Assembly: GCA_026994095.1 (NCBI GenBank)
Contig: JALWRU010000128.1
Coordinates: 1-7,440, forward strand
Reading direction: 5' to 3'
Source of the DNA: Nitrospira sp.
Lineage (GTDB): Bacteria; Nitrospirota; JACRHL01
DNA: 7,440 bases
The notes under the pieces are model-generated. The model had not been told where the DNA came from, ran no database searches, and saw nothing but the letters and a program-made list of their open reading frames with translations. Shown here in pieces: positions 1 to 5,983 of this stretch (position 1 is the stretch's first letter; each line of letters starts with the position of its first letter). The position numbers and the translations under genes were made by a program.

Positions 1-748
1 CTTGCAACGAGGTGATCAGACGGGATAAAAACAGCCAGTTGGCACCTAACCCCAGCGCCAGCATCAGCACCCCGGCAAACATCCATTGACCCACCCTCGA
101 GATCTGCTGGTTGGTGCGGGCAATCCCCTCAGAGATGAATGTCGACAGTTCACCCTGCGCCAGATCCACCGACCGGTTGAGGCGGTCCATAGCGGCCAGG
201 TTTTCATCCACTGAGCGCAGCAGTTCGCGCCGTACCCGCCTGCCAACGTTCAGGTCCGGTTTGGCCAGCAGCGCCAGAATTTCTTCGATTTCGGTGTGGT
301 AACGGTGGTTGTCCAACTCGACCCCGACCAGTTGTTTGGCGGTGGAGCGAGAGCTGGCAGCCATGCGGTTGAGGGCCGACCGGTTGGCGTTGATGATGCG
401 ATCACCCTCGGCGATCAGTACCCGTGCGGCGGCCTCGTTGCCGATCACCAGCGCCTGTGCGCCTTGATAGGTTTTGGTGATGCCATCCGCGTAGGCTGAC
501 AGGGTTGCCAGGGTGTCAAACTCTACATTCAGCGATTTATGCCGGTCCAGAATCCACATGGTCCCCAGACCGCCTGCCAGAATCAGCCCAAAGAATGCCA
601 GTGCCACCACCGCCGACAGCATCCGGGCGAGTCCCAGGCCACTCTTGTCAGTGGTGTTACTTTCCGGTTGTGCCTCTGTTGAGGTTGTTTCTGTGGCAAC
701 CGACGGTCGGGAACTGTGGCCGGTAGGGGATTTGATGCAGGAGACCAC
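1..748 (-). CDS. Two-transmembrane sensor/receptor protein, C-terminus beyond the window
   Basis: The open frame runs without a stop from a GTG at 748 to the window edge, giving 249 visible residues. Residues about 1-42 are polar and cytoplasmic. TM1 spans about 44-66 (VVALAFFGLILAGGLG). Residues 67-221 form a mainly helical periplasmic region rich in charged residues. TM2 spans about 222-242 (MFAGVLMLALGLGANWLF), followed by SRLITSLQ, which resembles the entry to a HAMP linker. This topology is typical of histidine kinases, chemoreceptors and membrane GGDEF proteins; the output domain lies outside the window, so which of these it is cannot be decided. The GTG comes three bases after the TAA of the PstS-like gene and in the same frame. 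No other start precedes it, and the next in-frame ATG, at 622, would remove the cytoplasmic tail and begin directly at TM1. A GGTGG stretch 9-10 nt upstream is a weak ribosome site, so translation is probably coupled to the gene before it. The ligand could be whatever the PstS-like protein binds (inference). Confidence 0.75.
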   Translation of the reverse strand, partial: MVSCIKSPTGHSSRPSVATETTSTEAQPESNTTDKSGLGLARMLSAVVALAFFGLILAGGLGTMWILDRHKSLNVEFDTLATLSAYADGITKTYQGAQALVIGNEAAARVLIAEGDRIINANRSALNRMAASSRSTAKQLVGVELDNHRYHTEIEEILALLAKPDLNVGRRVRRELLRSVDENLAAMDRLNRSVDLAQGELSTFISEGIARTNQQISRVGQWMFAGVLMLALGLGANWLFLSRLITSLQ

Positions 749-751
749 GGC

Positions 752-1192
752 TTAATCCACCGATATCCGGCGGACCCGTTCGCCGGTTTCGGTATCGGCG
801 GCAACAAAGCCGATCGCACCGGGGGTCTGGTAGATAAAGTTGATGACCAGTATCGACATGCTGAACGACTTGGGCGGCCGCTGACCATTGGTCATGAGCT
901 GGTTGATCCAGTAGGTTTTGGCGGCGTTGGCGCTGACGCCGATCACATGATCAAAAAATGCCTCACGCGCGGCTCCACGGCTCAACTCCACCGGCACAAC
1001 GGGGGTGCCGTCTGACCAGTGAGTCAGCTGTTTGGTAAAGATGCGGTTGAGGGTTTTGGGAGACAGGTGGGTGACCGGAATGTCCGGGTGGCCGATCAGA
1101 ATAAACTCCTGCTCCTGTGCCAGTGCGGGCGGTGATAACAGCCAGATACAACTGGTGATCAATAGTGCGATGGAGAGCAGGCGTGCCATCAT
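752..1192 (-). CDS. Short secreted PstS-like substrate-binding protein
   Basis: A 146-residue protein. Residues 1-25 look like a Sec signal peptide: an Arg at residue 4, a hydrophobic core (LLSIALLITSCIWLL), then ALA before Q26. The mature part of about 120 residues has the pattern of the short PstS-like family: LSPKTLNRIFTKQLTHWSDG at 43-62, PVVPVELSRGAAREAFFDHV at 64-83, a conserved YW at 94-95, and TPGAIGFVA at 123-131. It is much shorter than transport PstS (over 300 residues in E. coli) and covers one lobe only. It follows the porin by six bases. AAGG lies five bases before the first ATG (1192) and eight before the second (1189); the second may be the better-spaced start, changing the protein by one residue. 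No PstC, PstA or PstB follows, so a role in ligand sensing with the downstream receptor is more likely than transport (inference). Phosphate is only the family default; another oxyanion or organic ligand is possible. Confidence 0.88.
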   Translation of the reverse strand: MMARLLSIALLITSCIWLLSPPALAQEQEFILIGHPDIPVTHLSPKTLNRIFTKQLTHWSDGTPVVPVELSRGAAREAFFDHVIGVSANAAKTYWINQLMTNGQRPPKSFSMSILVINFIYQTPGAIGFVAADTETGERVRRISVD

Positions 1193-1198
1193 GCGGCC

Positions 1199-2314
1199 TT
1201 AGAAAAACAACGCCACGGAGGTGGCCAGCCCCAGATACTCTTCAGCCTGCAAGGCCGAATCCCGGTTGTGGTTGCCCTCCAGTTTGACGGTCACCTGAGG
1301 CATGGGGCGGTAGTTGAGGCCCACTGTATGGCGGGTCAACCGGCTGATACCGCTGTCGTAGCTGTCGTACCGATAGAAGCTGCGCAGTTCACCGCTCAAT
1401 ACCGTCGAAGGCTGTAGATAAAACCCCTCCCTGCTGTTTCCACTGTGGGTAAAAGCACCCTCTGCGAGCAGTTCAAACCGGCGGGTCGAAAGCTGCAAAT
1501 CCACTCCGGTAACGTCCACCGTACCACCGGCACTGGGGGAGAATTCGCTGTAGTGGCCTACCCCCACATCCGCCTTTCTCAGGCAGCTAAACACCCGGTC
1601 GAGATGTACCCGTAAATTGCCGCCGGTAGCCTTGTTGACGTTGTCGTCCGTGCGACTGGAGTCTGGCGACTGGCCGTTGCCCACGTACAGGTTGACGGTG
1701 CTGCCCATCAGGCCCACGGTCTGTCGCCACTGCACCATCAGACCGGTGGTGTCTGCCGGAAATACCTTGCGCACCATCAACGGGCGGTGGGTTGACAGCA
1801 CGGAGCTGGGGTAATGGTTGACGTTCCAGTACTGAGGCAGCAGAATTTTGCCCACCCGAACGTCAAGCCGTTTACGCAGGGCAAACTCGGCCCAGCCGTG
1901 TTCCATCTTGATGGTGCCATTGCCGCTGGCTTGACTGCCGCTGGCCGACAGATCGGCCCCGTCCTCAAACTCCAGTTCGGTAAAGATGCGCCACCGACCG
2001 ATGCGTTTGCTCAAAAACAGGCTCACATGGTGCTGGCGAAAGTGAGACGGGCTATTCCGCTTATCATCGATAAAATACTCGAAGTCAAAATAGCCGTTGA
2101 GGTTTAACATCTGGTCCAGCCGCTGTTCCAGTTCGGCGATGGTGCTGTGCAGTACCTTGCTCTGGAACTCCGGGTCTGAGGCCTGCGCGCCAGCGGTATG
2201 GGGCGCTGCAAAAAATATGACCGCCAGCATCAGGAAAAACAGTGACAAGGCGGTCACCTGGCGAGATCGCCAGTGCCAGGAGAGGTACCGTTCAGTGCGC
2301 ATGGGCGCCACCAT
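1199..2314 (-). CDS. Outer-membrane beta-barrel porin (phosphate-selective-porin-like)
   Basis: About 371 residues from the ATG at 2314. The N-terminus has a charged stretch (RTERYLSWHWRSRQ), a hydrophobic core (ALSLFFLMLAVIFFAA) and a likely cleavage site near AGAQA, consistent with export. The mature protein opens with a short coiled-coil-like helix (IAELEQRLDQML) and then alternating strands rich in Tyr, Phe and Gly. It ends in SVALFF, with the terminal Phe expected of a BAM-recognised beta-signal. This fits a trimeric OprO/OprP-like or related porin; the family call is from overall pattern and the substrate is unknown. Start choice: AGGAGG lies about 12 bases before the ATG at 2314. An ATG at 2302 also gives a full signal peptide, and the frame stays open to a TTG at 2380, which would give an implausibly long leader. 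The start overlaps the end of the 83-codon ORF before it. Six bases separate its stop from the PstS-like gene, so the two are almost certainly cotranscribed. Confidence 0.85.
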   Translation of the reverse strand: MVAPMRTERYLSWHWRSRQVTALSLFFLMLAVIFFAAPHTAGAQASDPEFQSKVLHSTIAELEQRLDQMLNLNGYFDFEYFIDDKRNSPSHFRQHHVSLFLSKRIGRWRIFTELEFEDGADLSASGSQASGNGTIKMEHGWAEFALRKRLDVRVGKILLPQYWNVNHYPSSVLSTHRPLMVRKVFPADTTGLMVQWRQTVGLMGSTVNLYVGNGQSPDSSRTDDNVNKATGGNLRVHLDRVFSCLRKADVGVGHYSEFSPSAGGTVDVTGVDLQLSTRRFELLAEGAFTHSGNSREGFYLQPSTVLSGELRSFYRYDSYDSGISRLTRHTVGLNYRPMPQVTVKLEGNHNRDSALQAEEYLGLATSVALFF

Positions 2315-2543
2315 CGTCGGTAGCATCCTCCTCTGTCGCATGCAAATCAGCGGTGGGCGATTCGGTCGGTAATGCGGCAAGGCGGGCGTACAGCATTGCC
2401 TGCTGGAGGGCTGGCGTGCCGGTCAATCCCTCGCGAAAACGGTGGCGGCGAGCGCCACCAAAGACGACACGCACCGGAGAATGTTTCAGGTTTAGCAGCC
2501 AACGGAAGGGGAATCGGGTGGCCAGCGGGGGGTACGGCACCAT
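2292..2543 (-). CDS. Small hypothetical protein, 83 residues, overlapping the porin start
   Basis: I do not recognise this protein. It is reported because it begins with ATG, has GAGG eight bases upstream, shows the G/C-rich third positions of the neighbouring real genes, and its stop (2294-2292) overlaps the porin start, a layout suggesting coupled translation. The N-terminal half is basic and aromatic (FPFRWLLNLKHSPVRVVFGG, then ARRHRFREG). The middle has a short helical stretch (ALQQAMLYARLAAL). The C-terminal 24 residues are acidic with several His (TEEDATDDGGAHAH). There is no signal peptide or membrane segment. The acidic, His-containing tail could bind metal, but that is speculation. 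It may instead be a leader ORF whose translation controls access to the porin ribosome site, or a chance frame. It would be the first gene of the porin/binding-protein/sensor unit. Confidence 0.5.
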   Translation of the reverse strand: MVPYPPLATRFPFRWLLNLKHSPVRVVFGGARRHRFREGLTGTPALQQAMLYARLAALPTESPTADLHATEEDATDDGGAHAH

Positions 2544-2686
2544 CCTTCTTGCCTCTATCTTGAGTGAGGGGCGATCACACCGCCCGTCATCTGTTTCAGC
2601 GCAGGTTTCTTGTTGGGTAGATTCCAGCGAGGGCGCAAAAGGTTCAAAATGCTCAAAAAATGCGCTGTTAGGGGGTGAGGCTAAAT
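2544..2686 (-). other. Gene-free region upstream of the porin operon, no clear promoter
   Basis: About 140 bases between the mrp terminator and the 83-codon ORF must contain the promoter for the downstream minus-strand unit, because the terminator isolates it from mrp. I see no convincing -35/-10 pair. The best match on the minus strand is TTGAAC with AATCTA 18 bases downstream, which is poor at -10. No sigma-54 (TGGCAC-N5-TTGC) element is present, and I see no obvious Pho-box repeat. A small GGGCG/CGCCC inverted repeat lies at 2569-2585. A weak, activator-dependent promoter is possible. Confidence 0.35.
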
Positions 2687-2732
2687 AAAAAAAGGGCCAC
2701 GCCTCTTTGTTGCAGAGGCGTGGCCCTTTTTT
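2687..2732 (-). terminator. Strong intrinsic terminator of mrp (structurally bidirectional)
   Basis: A perfect 12-bp stem, GGGCCACGCCTC (2694-2705) with GAGGCGTGGCCC (2715-2726), encloses a 9-base loop. It is flanked by seven A residues at 2687-2693 and six T residues at 2727-2732. On the minus strand the A-run gives a seven-U tail just after the stem, ideal for ending the mrp transcript about 85-120 bases past its stop codon. The structure is symmetric and would also stop plus-strand transcription, though no plus-strand gene ends here. Confidence 0.95.
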
Positions 2733-2755
2733 GAATCTGGAACCGACAGAACCCA

Positions 2756-2803
2756 GGGGAGCGACCGGCGGGTTGTCCCGGGTGATTCGCTCCGGGGAGC
2801 GAC
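2756..2803 (-). repeat. Alternating-stem repeat (A-B-A') in the mrp 3' region
   Basis: GGAGCGA occurs at 2758-2764 and again at 2796-2802, each within a 10-bp direct repeat GGGGAGCGAC (2756-2765 and 2794-2803). Its reverse complement TCGCTCC lies between them at 2787-2793. The central arm can pair with either copy but not both. The wider pairing encloses an inner CGGG-TTGT-CCCG hairpin at 2769-2780. It sits between the mrp stop and the terminator. It could be a REP-like palindrome, a 3' stabilising structure, or chance. Confidence 0.6.
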
Positions 2804-2814
2804 AGGGGGGAGGG

Positions 2815-3879
2815 TCAGATCACCCGCAGTACGTTGTTCTGGTTGCGCACGGCGATTTTTGCGGCGATATCGCGGGCAATGGGGATGAGCTGCTCTGACT
2901 GGGGCGATTCCGGGTTGGAGGCCACCACCGGCACGCCCGCATCACCGCCTTCGCGGATGGCGGTGTTGATGGGCACCGCACCCAGAAACGGCACGTCCAG
3001 CGTAACCGCCGCCTTTTCGCCACCACCGGTGGAGAAAATATCGGTGCGCTCGTCACAGTGGGGGCAGAGGAAGTAGCTCATGTTCTCGATAATGCCCAAC
3101 AGCGGTACATTGACCTTCTGGAACATGGCCAGACCACGCTTGGAGTCCAGCAGGCTGACCTCCTGCGGGGTGGTGACGATGACCGCGCCGGTGACCGGCA
3201 TCAACTGGCAGATCGACAACTGGGCATCGCCGGTGCCGGGCGGCAAATCGATGATGAGATAGTCCACCTCGCCCCAGGCCACGTCTTTCAAAAATTGTTG
3301 AATGGCACCGTGAATCATCGGGCCACGCCATACCAGCGGGGTGTCGTCGGGTACCAAAAAGCCCATGGACATGACCTTGACCCCGTGGGCCTCCGGCGGC
3401 ACCATCTTGCCGTCTTCAGACTGGGGCTGGCCGGTAATACCCATCATCTTGGGCACGTTGGGGCCGTAGATATCGGCGTCCAGAATGCCCACAGAGGCAC
3501 CCTCGCGGGCCAGCGCCACGGCCAGGTTGACCGCCACGGTGGTTTTGCCCACGCCGCCCTTGCCTGAAGACACTGCGATGACATTCTTGATGCCCGGGGC
3601 CATCTCTTCCATCTGCGGGTTGGTGGCACCGCGGGCCACGGATGAACCCCACTTGATTTCGATCTGGTTGAGGCCCTCGACACCGGCGAGACCCTCGCGG
3701 CAGCGCTTGTCGATCTCATCCTTGAGCGGGCAGGCGGGGGTGGTGAGTTGCACGGTAAACGTGAGTTTGTCGCCCTCGATCTCAATGTCCTTGATCATGT
3801 TGAGGGTCACCAGATCTTTGCCAAGTTCTGGTTCCTGCACGTTTTTTAAGGCATCCAGTACTGCCTGTTCATTCAACAT
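2815..3879 (-). CDS. mrp: Mrp/ApbC P-loop ATPase, iron-sulfur cluster carrier
   Basis: A 354-residue cytoplasmic protein of the Mrp/NBP35 family, which binds an Fe-S cluster as a dimer and hands it to target apoproteins in an ATP-dependent way. Residues 1 to about 95 are the MIP18 (DUF59) domain (VLDALKNVQEPELGKDL; TTPACPLK with C50). The ATPase domain has the deviant Walker A SGKGGVGKTT at 105-114, switch I DADIYGPN at 134-141, and Walker B/switch II DLPPGTGD at 211-218. The CPHC motif (C272, C275) supplies the cluster ligands. All key residues are intact and length is normal for the two-domain form. The start at 3879 is chosen because it opens the MIP18 domain and has GGAGAG 9 bases upstream; the frame stays open to a TTG at 4098, but that extension would run into lexA and has no family resemblance. 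A promoter about 60 bases upstream and a strong terminator downstream suggest a single-gene transcript. Confidence 0.97.
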   Translation of the reverse strand: MLNEQAVLDALKNVQEPELGKDLVTLNMIKDIEIEGDKLTFTVQLTTPACPLKDEIDKRCREGLAGVEGLNQIEIKWGSSVARGATNPQMEEMAPGIKNVIAVSSGKGGVGKTTVAVNLAVALAREGASVGILDADIYGPNVPKMMGITGQPQSEDGKMVPPEAHGVKVMSMGFLVPDDTPLVWRGPMIHGAIQQFLKDVAWGEVDYLIIDLPPGTGDAQLSICQLMPVTGAVIVTTPQEVSLLDSKRGLAMFQKVNVPLLGIIENMSYFLCPHCDERTDIFSTGGGEKAAVTLDVPFLGAVPINTAIREGGDAGVPVVASNPESPQSEQLIPIARDIAAKIAVRNQNNVLRVI

Positions 3880-3939
3880 GATCCGATGCTCTCCGTAGGG
3901 GATAAGGGGCCAATTTCCAGGCCGGGAAACGATCTTTAA

Positions 3940-3969
3940 ATTATCGACCCGCAGAGACAGGCCGGTCAA
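3940..3969 (-). promoter_or_regulatory. Sigma-70-like promoter for mrp
   Basis: On the minus strand TTGACC (plus 3969-3964) is followed after 18 bases by GATAAT (plus 3945-3940), five of six matches to each consensus hexamer. Transcription would begin near 3933, giving an mrp leader of about 54 bases that contains the GGAGAG ribosome site. I see no obvious IscR- or Fur-type palindrome across it. Confidence 0.65.
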
Positions 3970-4010
3970 GCCTTGTTCTGTCGGGTGGCGGTTTTTTGAT
4001 CGGGCGAGTG

Positions 4011-4040
4011 TTGACAGGCAAACATTTGTTTTGTTACCGT
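4011..4040 (+). promoter_or_regulatory. Candidate lexA promoter
   Basis: A perfect -35 TTGACA (4011-4016) is followed at 17-18 bases by TTACCG (4034-4039) or TACCGT (4035-4040), a weak -10. With either, the first transcribed base would fall at about 4046-4048, at or just before the lexA ATG (4048). There is no purine-rich ribosome site in the 25 bases before the ATG, in keeping with a leaderless message. Confidence 0.5.
4020..4031 (+). promoter_or_regulatory. Candidate LexA operator (inverted repeat in the promoter spacer)
   Basis: AAACA-TT-TGTTT is a perfect 5-bp inverted repeat between the -35 and -10 hexamers, where a bound repressor would block RNA polymerase. LexA normally represses its own gene. 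The element resembles none of the classic boxes: CTGT-N8-ACAG is absent from the 168-bp intergenic region, as are GAAC-N4-GTTC and GTTC-N7-GTTC. AT-rich short palindromes can occur by chance. Confidence 0.35.
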
Positions 4041-4047
4041 CGATTGT

Positions 4048-4677
4048 ATGAATGCTCTCAGCCCTAAAGCCCGCCTGGTATTGGCTTTTGTACAGCAATT
4101 TCAGGCAGATCGAAACTGCCCGCCGACCATGCGTGAGATCGGTTCCGGTTGCCGTATCAAGTCCACCCGCAGTGTCAGTGATTACCTCAAGGAGTTGGAG
4201 GCCGCTGGCCGTATCCGTCGCCGTGAGGGCCGCTCACGAGGGATTGAACTGGTGGTGGCAGATGGCCCGCCCAAAGCGGGTATTCCGGTGCTGGGCCGCA
4301 TTGCCGCTGGCACACCGTTGGCCGCTGATGCGGTCTATGACGGCCAGTTGCCGGTGGATGGTGCGGCCCTGTTCGGAACCACCGACTGCTTTGCGCTGGA
4401 GGTGGTCGGCGACAGCATGATCGACCGCAACATCGTCGAAGGAGATCTGGCCATTTTGCGGGCCCAGTCCACTGCCCATTCCGGTGAGGTGGTGGCGGTA
4501 TCTGTGGAAGATGAAGTGACCTTGAAGGTCTTTCGTCCAGAGGGCAAACAGGTGTTGTTAATGCCCGCCAACTCGGCCTACGCCCCCATCGTATTAAACG
4601 AAGATTCTGGCATCATTCGCATCCTGGGGGTGATGGTGGGGCTGGTGCGCAGCGCCCACGTGTGGGACCCGGTTTAG
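4048..4677 (+). CDS. lexA: LexA repressor, self-cleaving SOS regulator
   Basis: 209 residues, close to the 202 of E. coli LexA and co-linear with it from the first Met (MNALSPKARLVLAFVQQF against MKALTARQQEVFDLIRDH). Residues 1 to about 68 form the winged helix-turn-helix DNA-binding domain (PPTMREIGSGCRIKSTRSVSDYLKEL at about 25-50, shown here by its key span). The cleavage site is A87-G88 in GRIAAGTP. The S24-type peptidase domain carries the catalytic Ser in GDSMID (S123) and Lys in DEVTLKVF (K160), matching the Ser119/Lys156 dyad. On DNA damage, RecA filaments would trigger self-cleavage and derepress SOS genes. The recognition-helix segment differs clearly from the E. coli one, so the operator is probably different. 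It is the only plus-strand gene, divergent from mrp and convergent with the phosphatase gene 34 bases away. No recA, imuA, imuB, dnaE2 or sulA follows it here. Confidence 0.96.
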   Translation: MNALSPKARLVLAFVQQFQADRNCPPTMREIGSGCRIKSTRSVSDYLKELEAAGRIRRREGRSRGIELVVADGPPKAGIPVLGRIAAGTPLAADAVYDGQLPVDGAALFGTTDCFALEVVGDSMIDRNIVEGDLAILRAQSTAHSGEVVAVSVEDEVTLKVFRPEGKQVLLMPANSAYAPIVLNEDSGIIRILGVMVGLVRSAHVWDPV

Positions 4678-4711
4678 GGGCAGTCGACCTGATTGGGCCG
4701 ATTGAAAATCG

Positions 4712-5302
4712 CTACTTTTCCACCACTTGTGGTGTATTGCTGCCGTTAAACTGAACGCAGTAAACCGTGGTGTGATCCGGTTGCACCGGGGTGTCCAGCG
4801 GGATCTTAAGATAGTGACGCAAGGCGGTTTCAATCACCCCGAAATGGGTCACTGCCAGCACCGTCTGGCGGGGATGGTCCTGCACCACATCCCTTAAAAA
4901 AGCCAGTACCCGCTGGTGCAGGTCATTGCTGGATTCTCCTCCGGGGTAGCGCCGCTCCGGGTGCTGTTTGTACGCCATGATGGTGGGCCGGATTTCAGCG
5001 GATGGCCGTCCGGCCAGTTGGCCGAAATGAATCTCCATCAAGCGTGGGTCGACGGTAGGGGTAAGGTGCCAACCCAGTGTCTTGGTGATGCAGTCCAGCG
5101 TGGTACGGGTGCGGGTCAGGGGCGACACATAGGTCACTGGTGGCCGATCTGCACCACATAGCTGGCCCAGTTTTGTAGCCACCTGCGCGGCCATCTCTCG
5201 CCCCAGTTCGGTCAGTGAGGTATCGTTTTGGCCCTGTACGATGCGGTCCCGGTTGGCGGTGGTCTGGCCGTGGCGCACCAGCAGCAGGCGGGTCTGGCTC
5301 AC
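4712..5302 (-). CDS. Histidine phosphatase / phosphoglycerate-mutase-like protein
   Basis: A 196-residue protein of the histidine-phosphatase superfamily, in which a phospho-His intermediate forms during phosphate removal or transfer. The N-terminal LLLVRHGQT holds the RHG motif with nucleophile H11 and R10. SPLTRTRTT supplies R64, ME90 in RLMEIHFGQLAGR is the likely acid/base Glu, and VTHFG supplies the second His (H153). YPGGES at 119-124 is the usual substrate-loop signature. The small size fits the PhoE/CobC/GpmB-like branch rather than dPGM (about 250 residues), but the substrate cannot be named. The start is a GTG at 5302 that overlaps the DUF599 stop as GTGA, with AGGTG about eight bases upstream; the frame extends open to 5563 but those residues antiparallel no family and overlie the DUF599 gene. 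An assignment to adenosylcobalamin synthesis (CobC) is not supported, as no cobalamin gene is nearby. Confidence 0.92.
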   Translation of the reverse strand: MSQTRLLLVRHGQTTANRDRIVQGQNDTSLTELGREMAAQVATKLGQLCGADRPPVTYVSPLTRTRTTLDCITKTLGWHLTPTVDPRLMEIHFGQLAGRPSAEIRPTIMAYKQHPERRYPGGESSNDLHQRVLAFLRDVVQDHPRQTVLAVTHFGVIETALRHYLKIPLDTPVQPDHTTVYCVQFNGSNTPQVVEK

Positions 5303-5970
5303 TGTAGTCGCACCTGCCCGAAGTCGAGTTTGATGCACAGCAAACCGACTGCCACGGTCACCACAATGCAGGGCAGTGGCCCTAAAAACCATATCACCGT
5401 GGGGATCAAAAAGAAGATCGAGCGCATCCCGAAGGAGTAGTGCCGCCCCGCCTTGGCGTGCAAACGGTAGACATAGGTGACCGGGTCCTCTCCCACCGCA
5501 TCCCGAATGGCGTCGGGCGGCGCACCCATGAGCATGGCCACATGGTTGAGTAATCGCACACACAGGGCAAAGTAGAACAGGGTGGCGATGAACAGCACAA
5601 TCAGGCAGGTCAGCTTGAGCAGCAATGCCGGATTGGTCACCTGTCCGCTGTCGGCAAGAAAGATGTGGCGGGTGGAGTCCAGATTGAGCAGCAGGCTGAT
5701 CATGCCGCCGATGAGAATGACAGCGGCGGTGGTCAAAAATGACGCCGCCATGGTCACGTTGCGCAGGGTCTGGACTGCCAGGACACCGGCATTTTCTTCA
5801 AAGATCTTCGCGACCCAGGCCTTGCGGACCTGGTTGATGCGACCCTTGAAGATGCGGTGCGGGTAGGTGCGCACCAGATGGTAGTACATGATGTGATACC
5901 CCACCGTGAAGGCCAGCAGCACCACAAAGGCGACGCAGTCCATGGGGTAGTGTTGCACAAACGTCAGCAT
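5299..5970 (-). CDS. DUF599 multi-pass inner-membrane protein
   Basis: 223 residues from the ATG at 5970. Hydrophobic segments lie at about 12-32, 72-96, 117-144 and 183-212, the last long enough for one or two passes. Between the first two is a basic loop containing INQVRKAWVAKIFEENAG (about 45-62), and GQVTNPALLLKL (109-120) precedes the third; both look like the conserved features of DUF599 proteins. The family has no established function. The ATG at 5970 was chosen because it stands just before the first membrane segment and 13 bases after the upstream stop. It has no clear Shine-Dalgarno, so translation may depend on ribosomes finishing the upstream gene. The frame is open to an ATG at 6060, but that extension overlaps the upstream gene and looks unlike a protein N-terminus. 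Its stop overlaps the phosphatase start by four bases. Confidence 0.88.
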   Translation of the reverse strand: MLTFVQHYPMDCVAFVVLLAFTVGYHIMYYHLVRTYPHRIFKGRINQVRKAWVAKIFEENAGVLAVQTLRNVTMAASFLTTAAVILIGGMISLLLNLDSTRHIFLADSGQVTNPALLLKLTCLIVLFIATLFYFALCVRLLNHVAMLMGAPPDAIRDAVGEDPVTYVYRLHAKAGRHYSFGMRSIFFLIPTVIWFLGPLPCIVVTVAVGLLCIKLDFGQVRLQ

Positions 5971-5983
5971 GGGCCCGGGCAGA

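Noticed and set aside
2242..2688. 148-codon plus-strand frame across the porin start and upstream region
   Set aside because: Opposes the porin and small ORF, ends in the terminator, has Arg/Ser-rich composition and no family resemblance.
3058..3567. 169-codon plus-strand frame opposite mrp
   Set aside because: It lies wholly antisense to a clearly conserved mrp; its composition (many His, Gly and Asp) is that of the complement of a GC-rich gene, with no domain or ribosome site.
3880..4047. Canonical SOS box CTGT-N8-ACAG
   Set aside because: CTGT at 3978 and ACAG at 4014 are present but not at the required spacing, so no such box exists here.
3880..4098. N-terminal extension of mrp to a TTG at 4098
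   Set aside because: It would cross the mrp promoter and the start of lexA, and the MIP18 domain starts at the ATG at 3879 with a ribosome site.
4699..4734. Small hairpins (CGATT-GAA-AATCG and CACCAC-TT-GTGGTG) between the convergent lexA and phosphatase ends
   Set aside because: Stems of 5-6 bp with very short loops and no T-run; too weak to call terminators.
5303..5563. N-terminal extension of the phosphatase to 5563
   Set aside because: It overlaps the DUF599 coding sequence in another frame; the RHG motif is ten residues from the GTG at 5302, the normal position.
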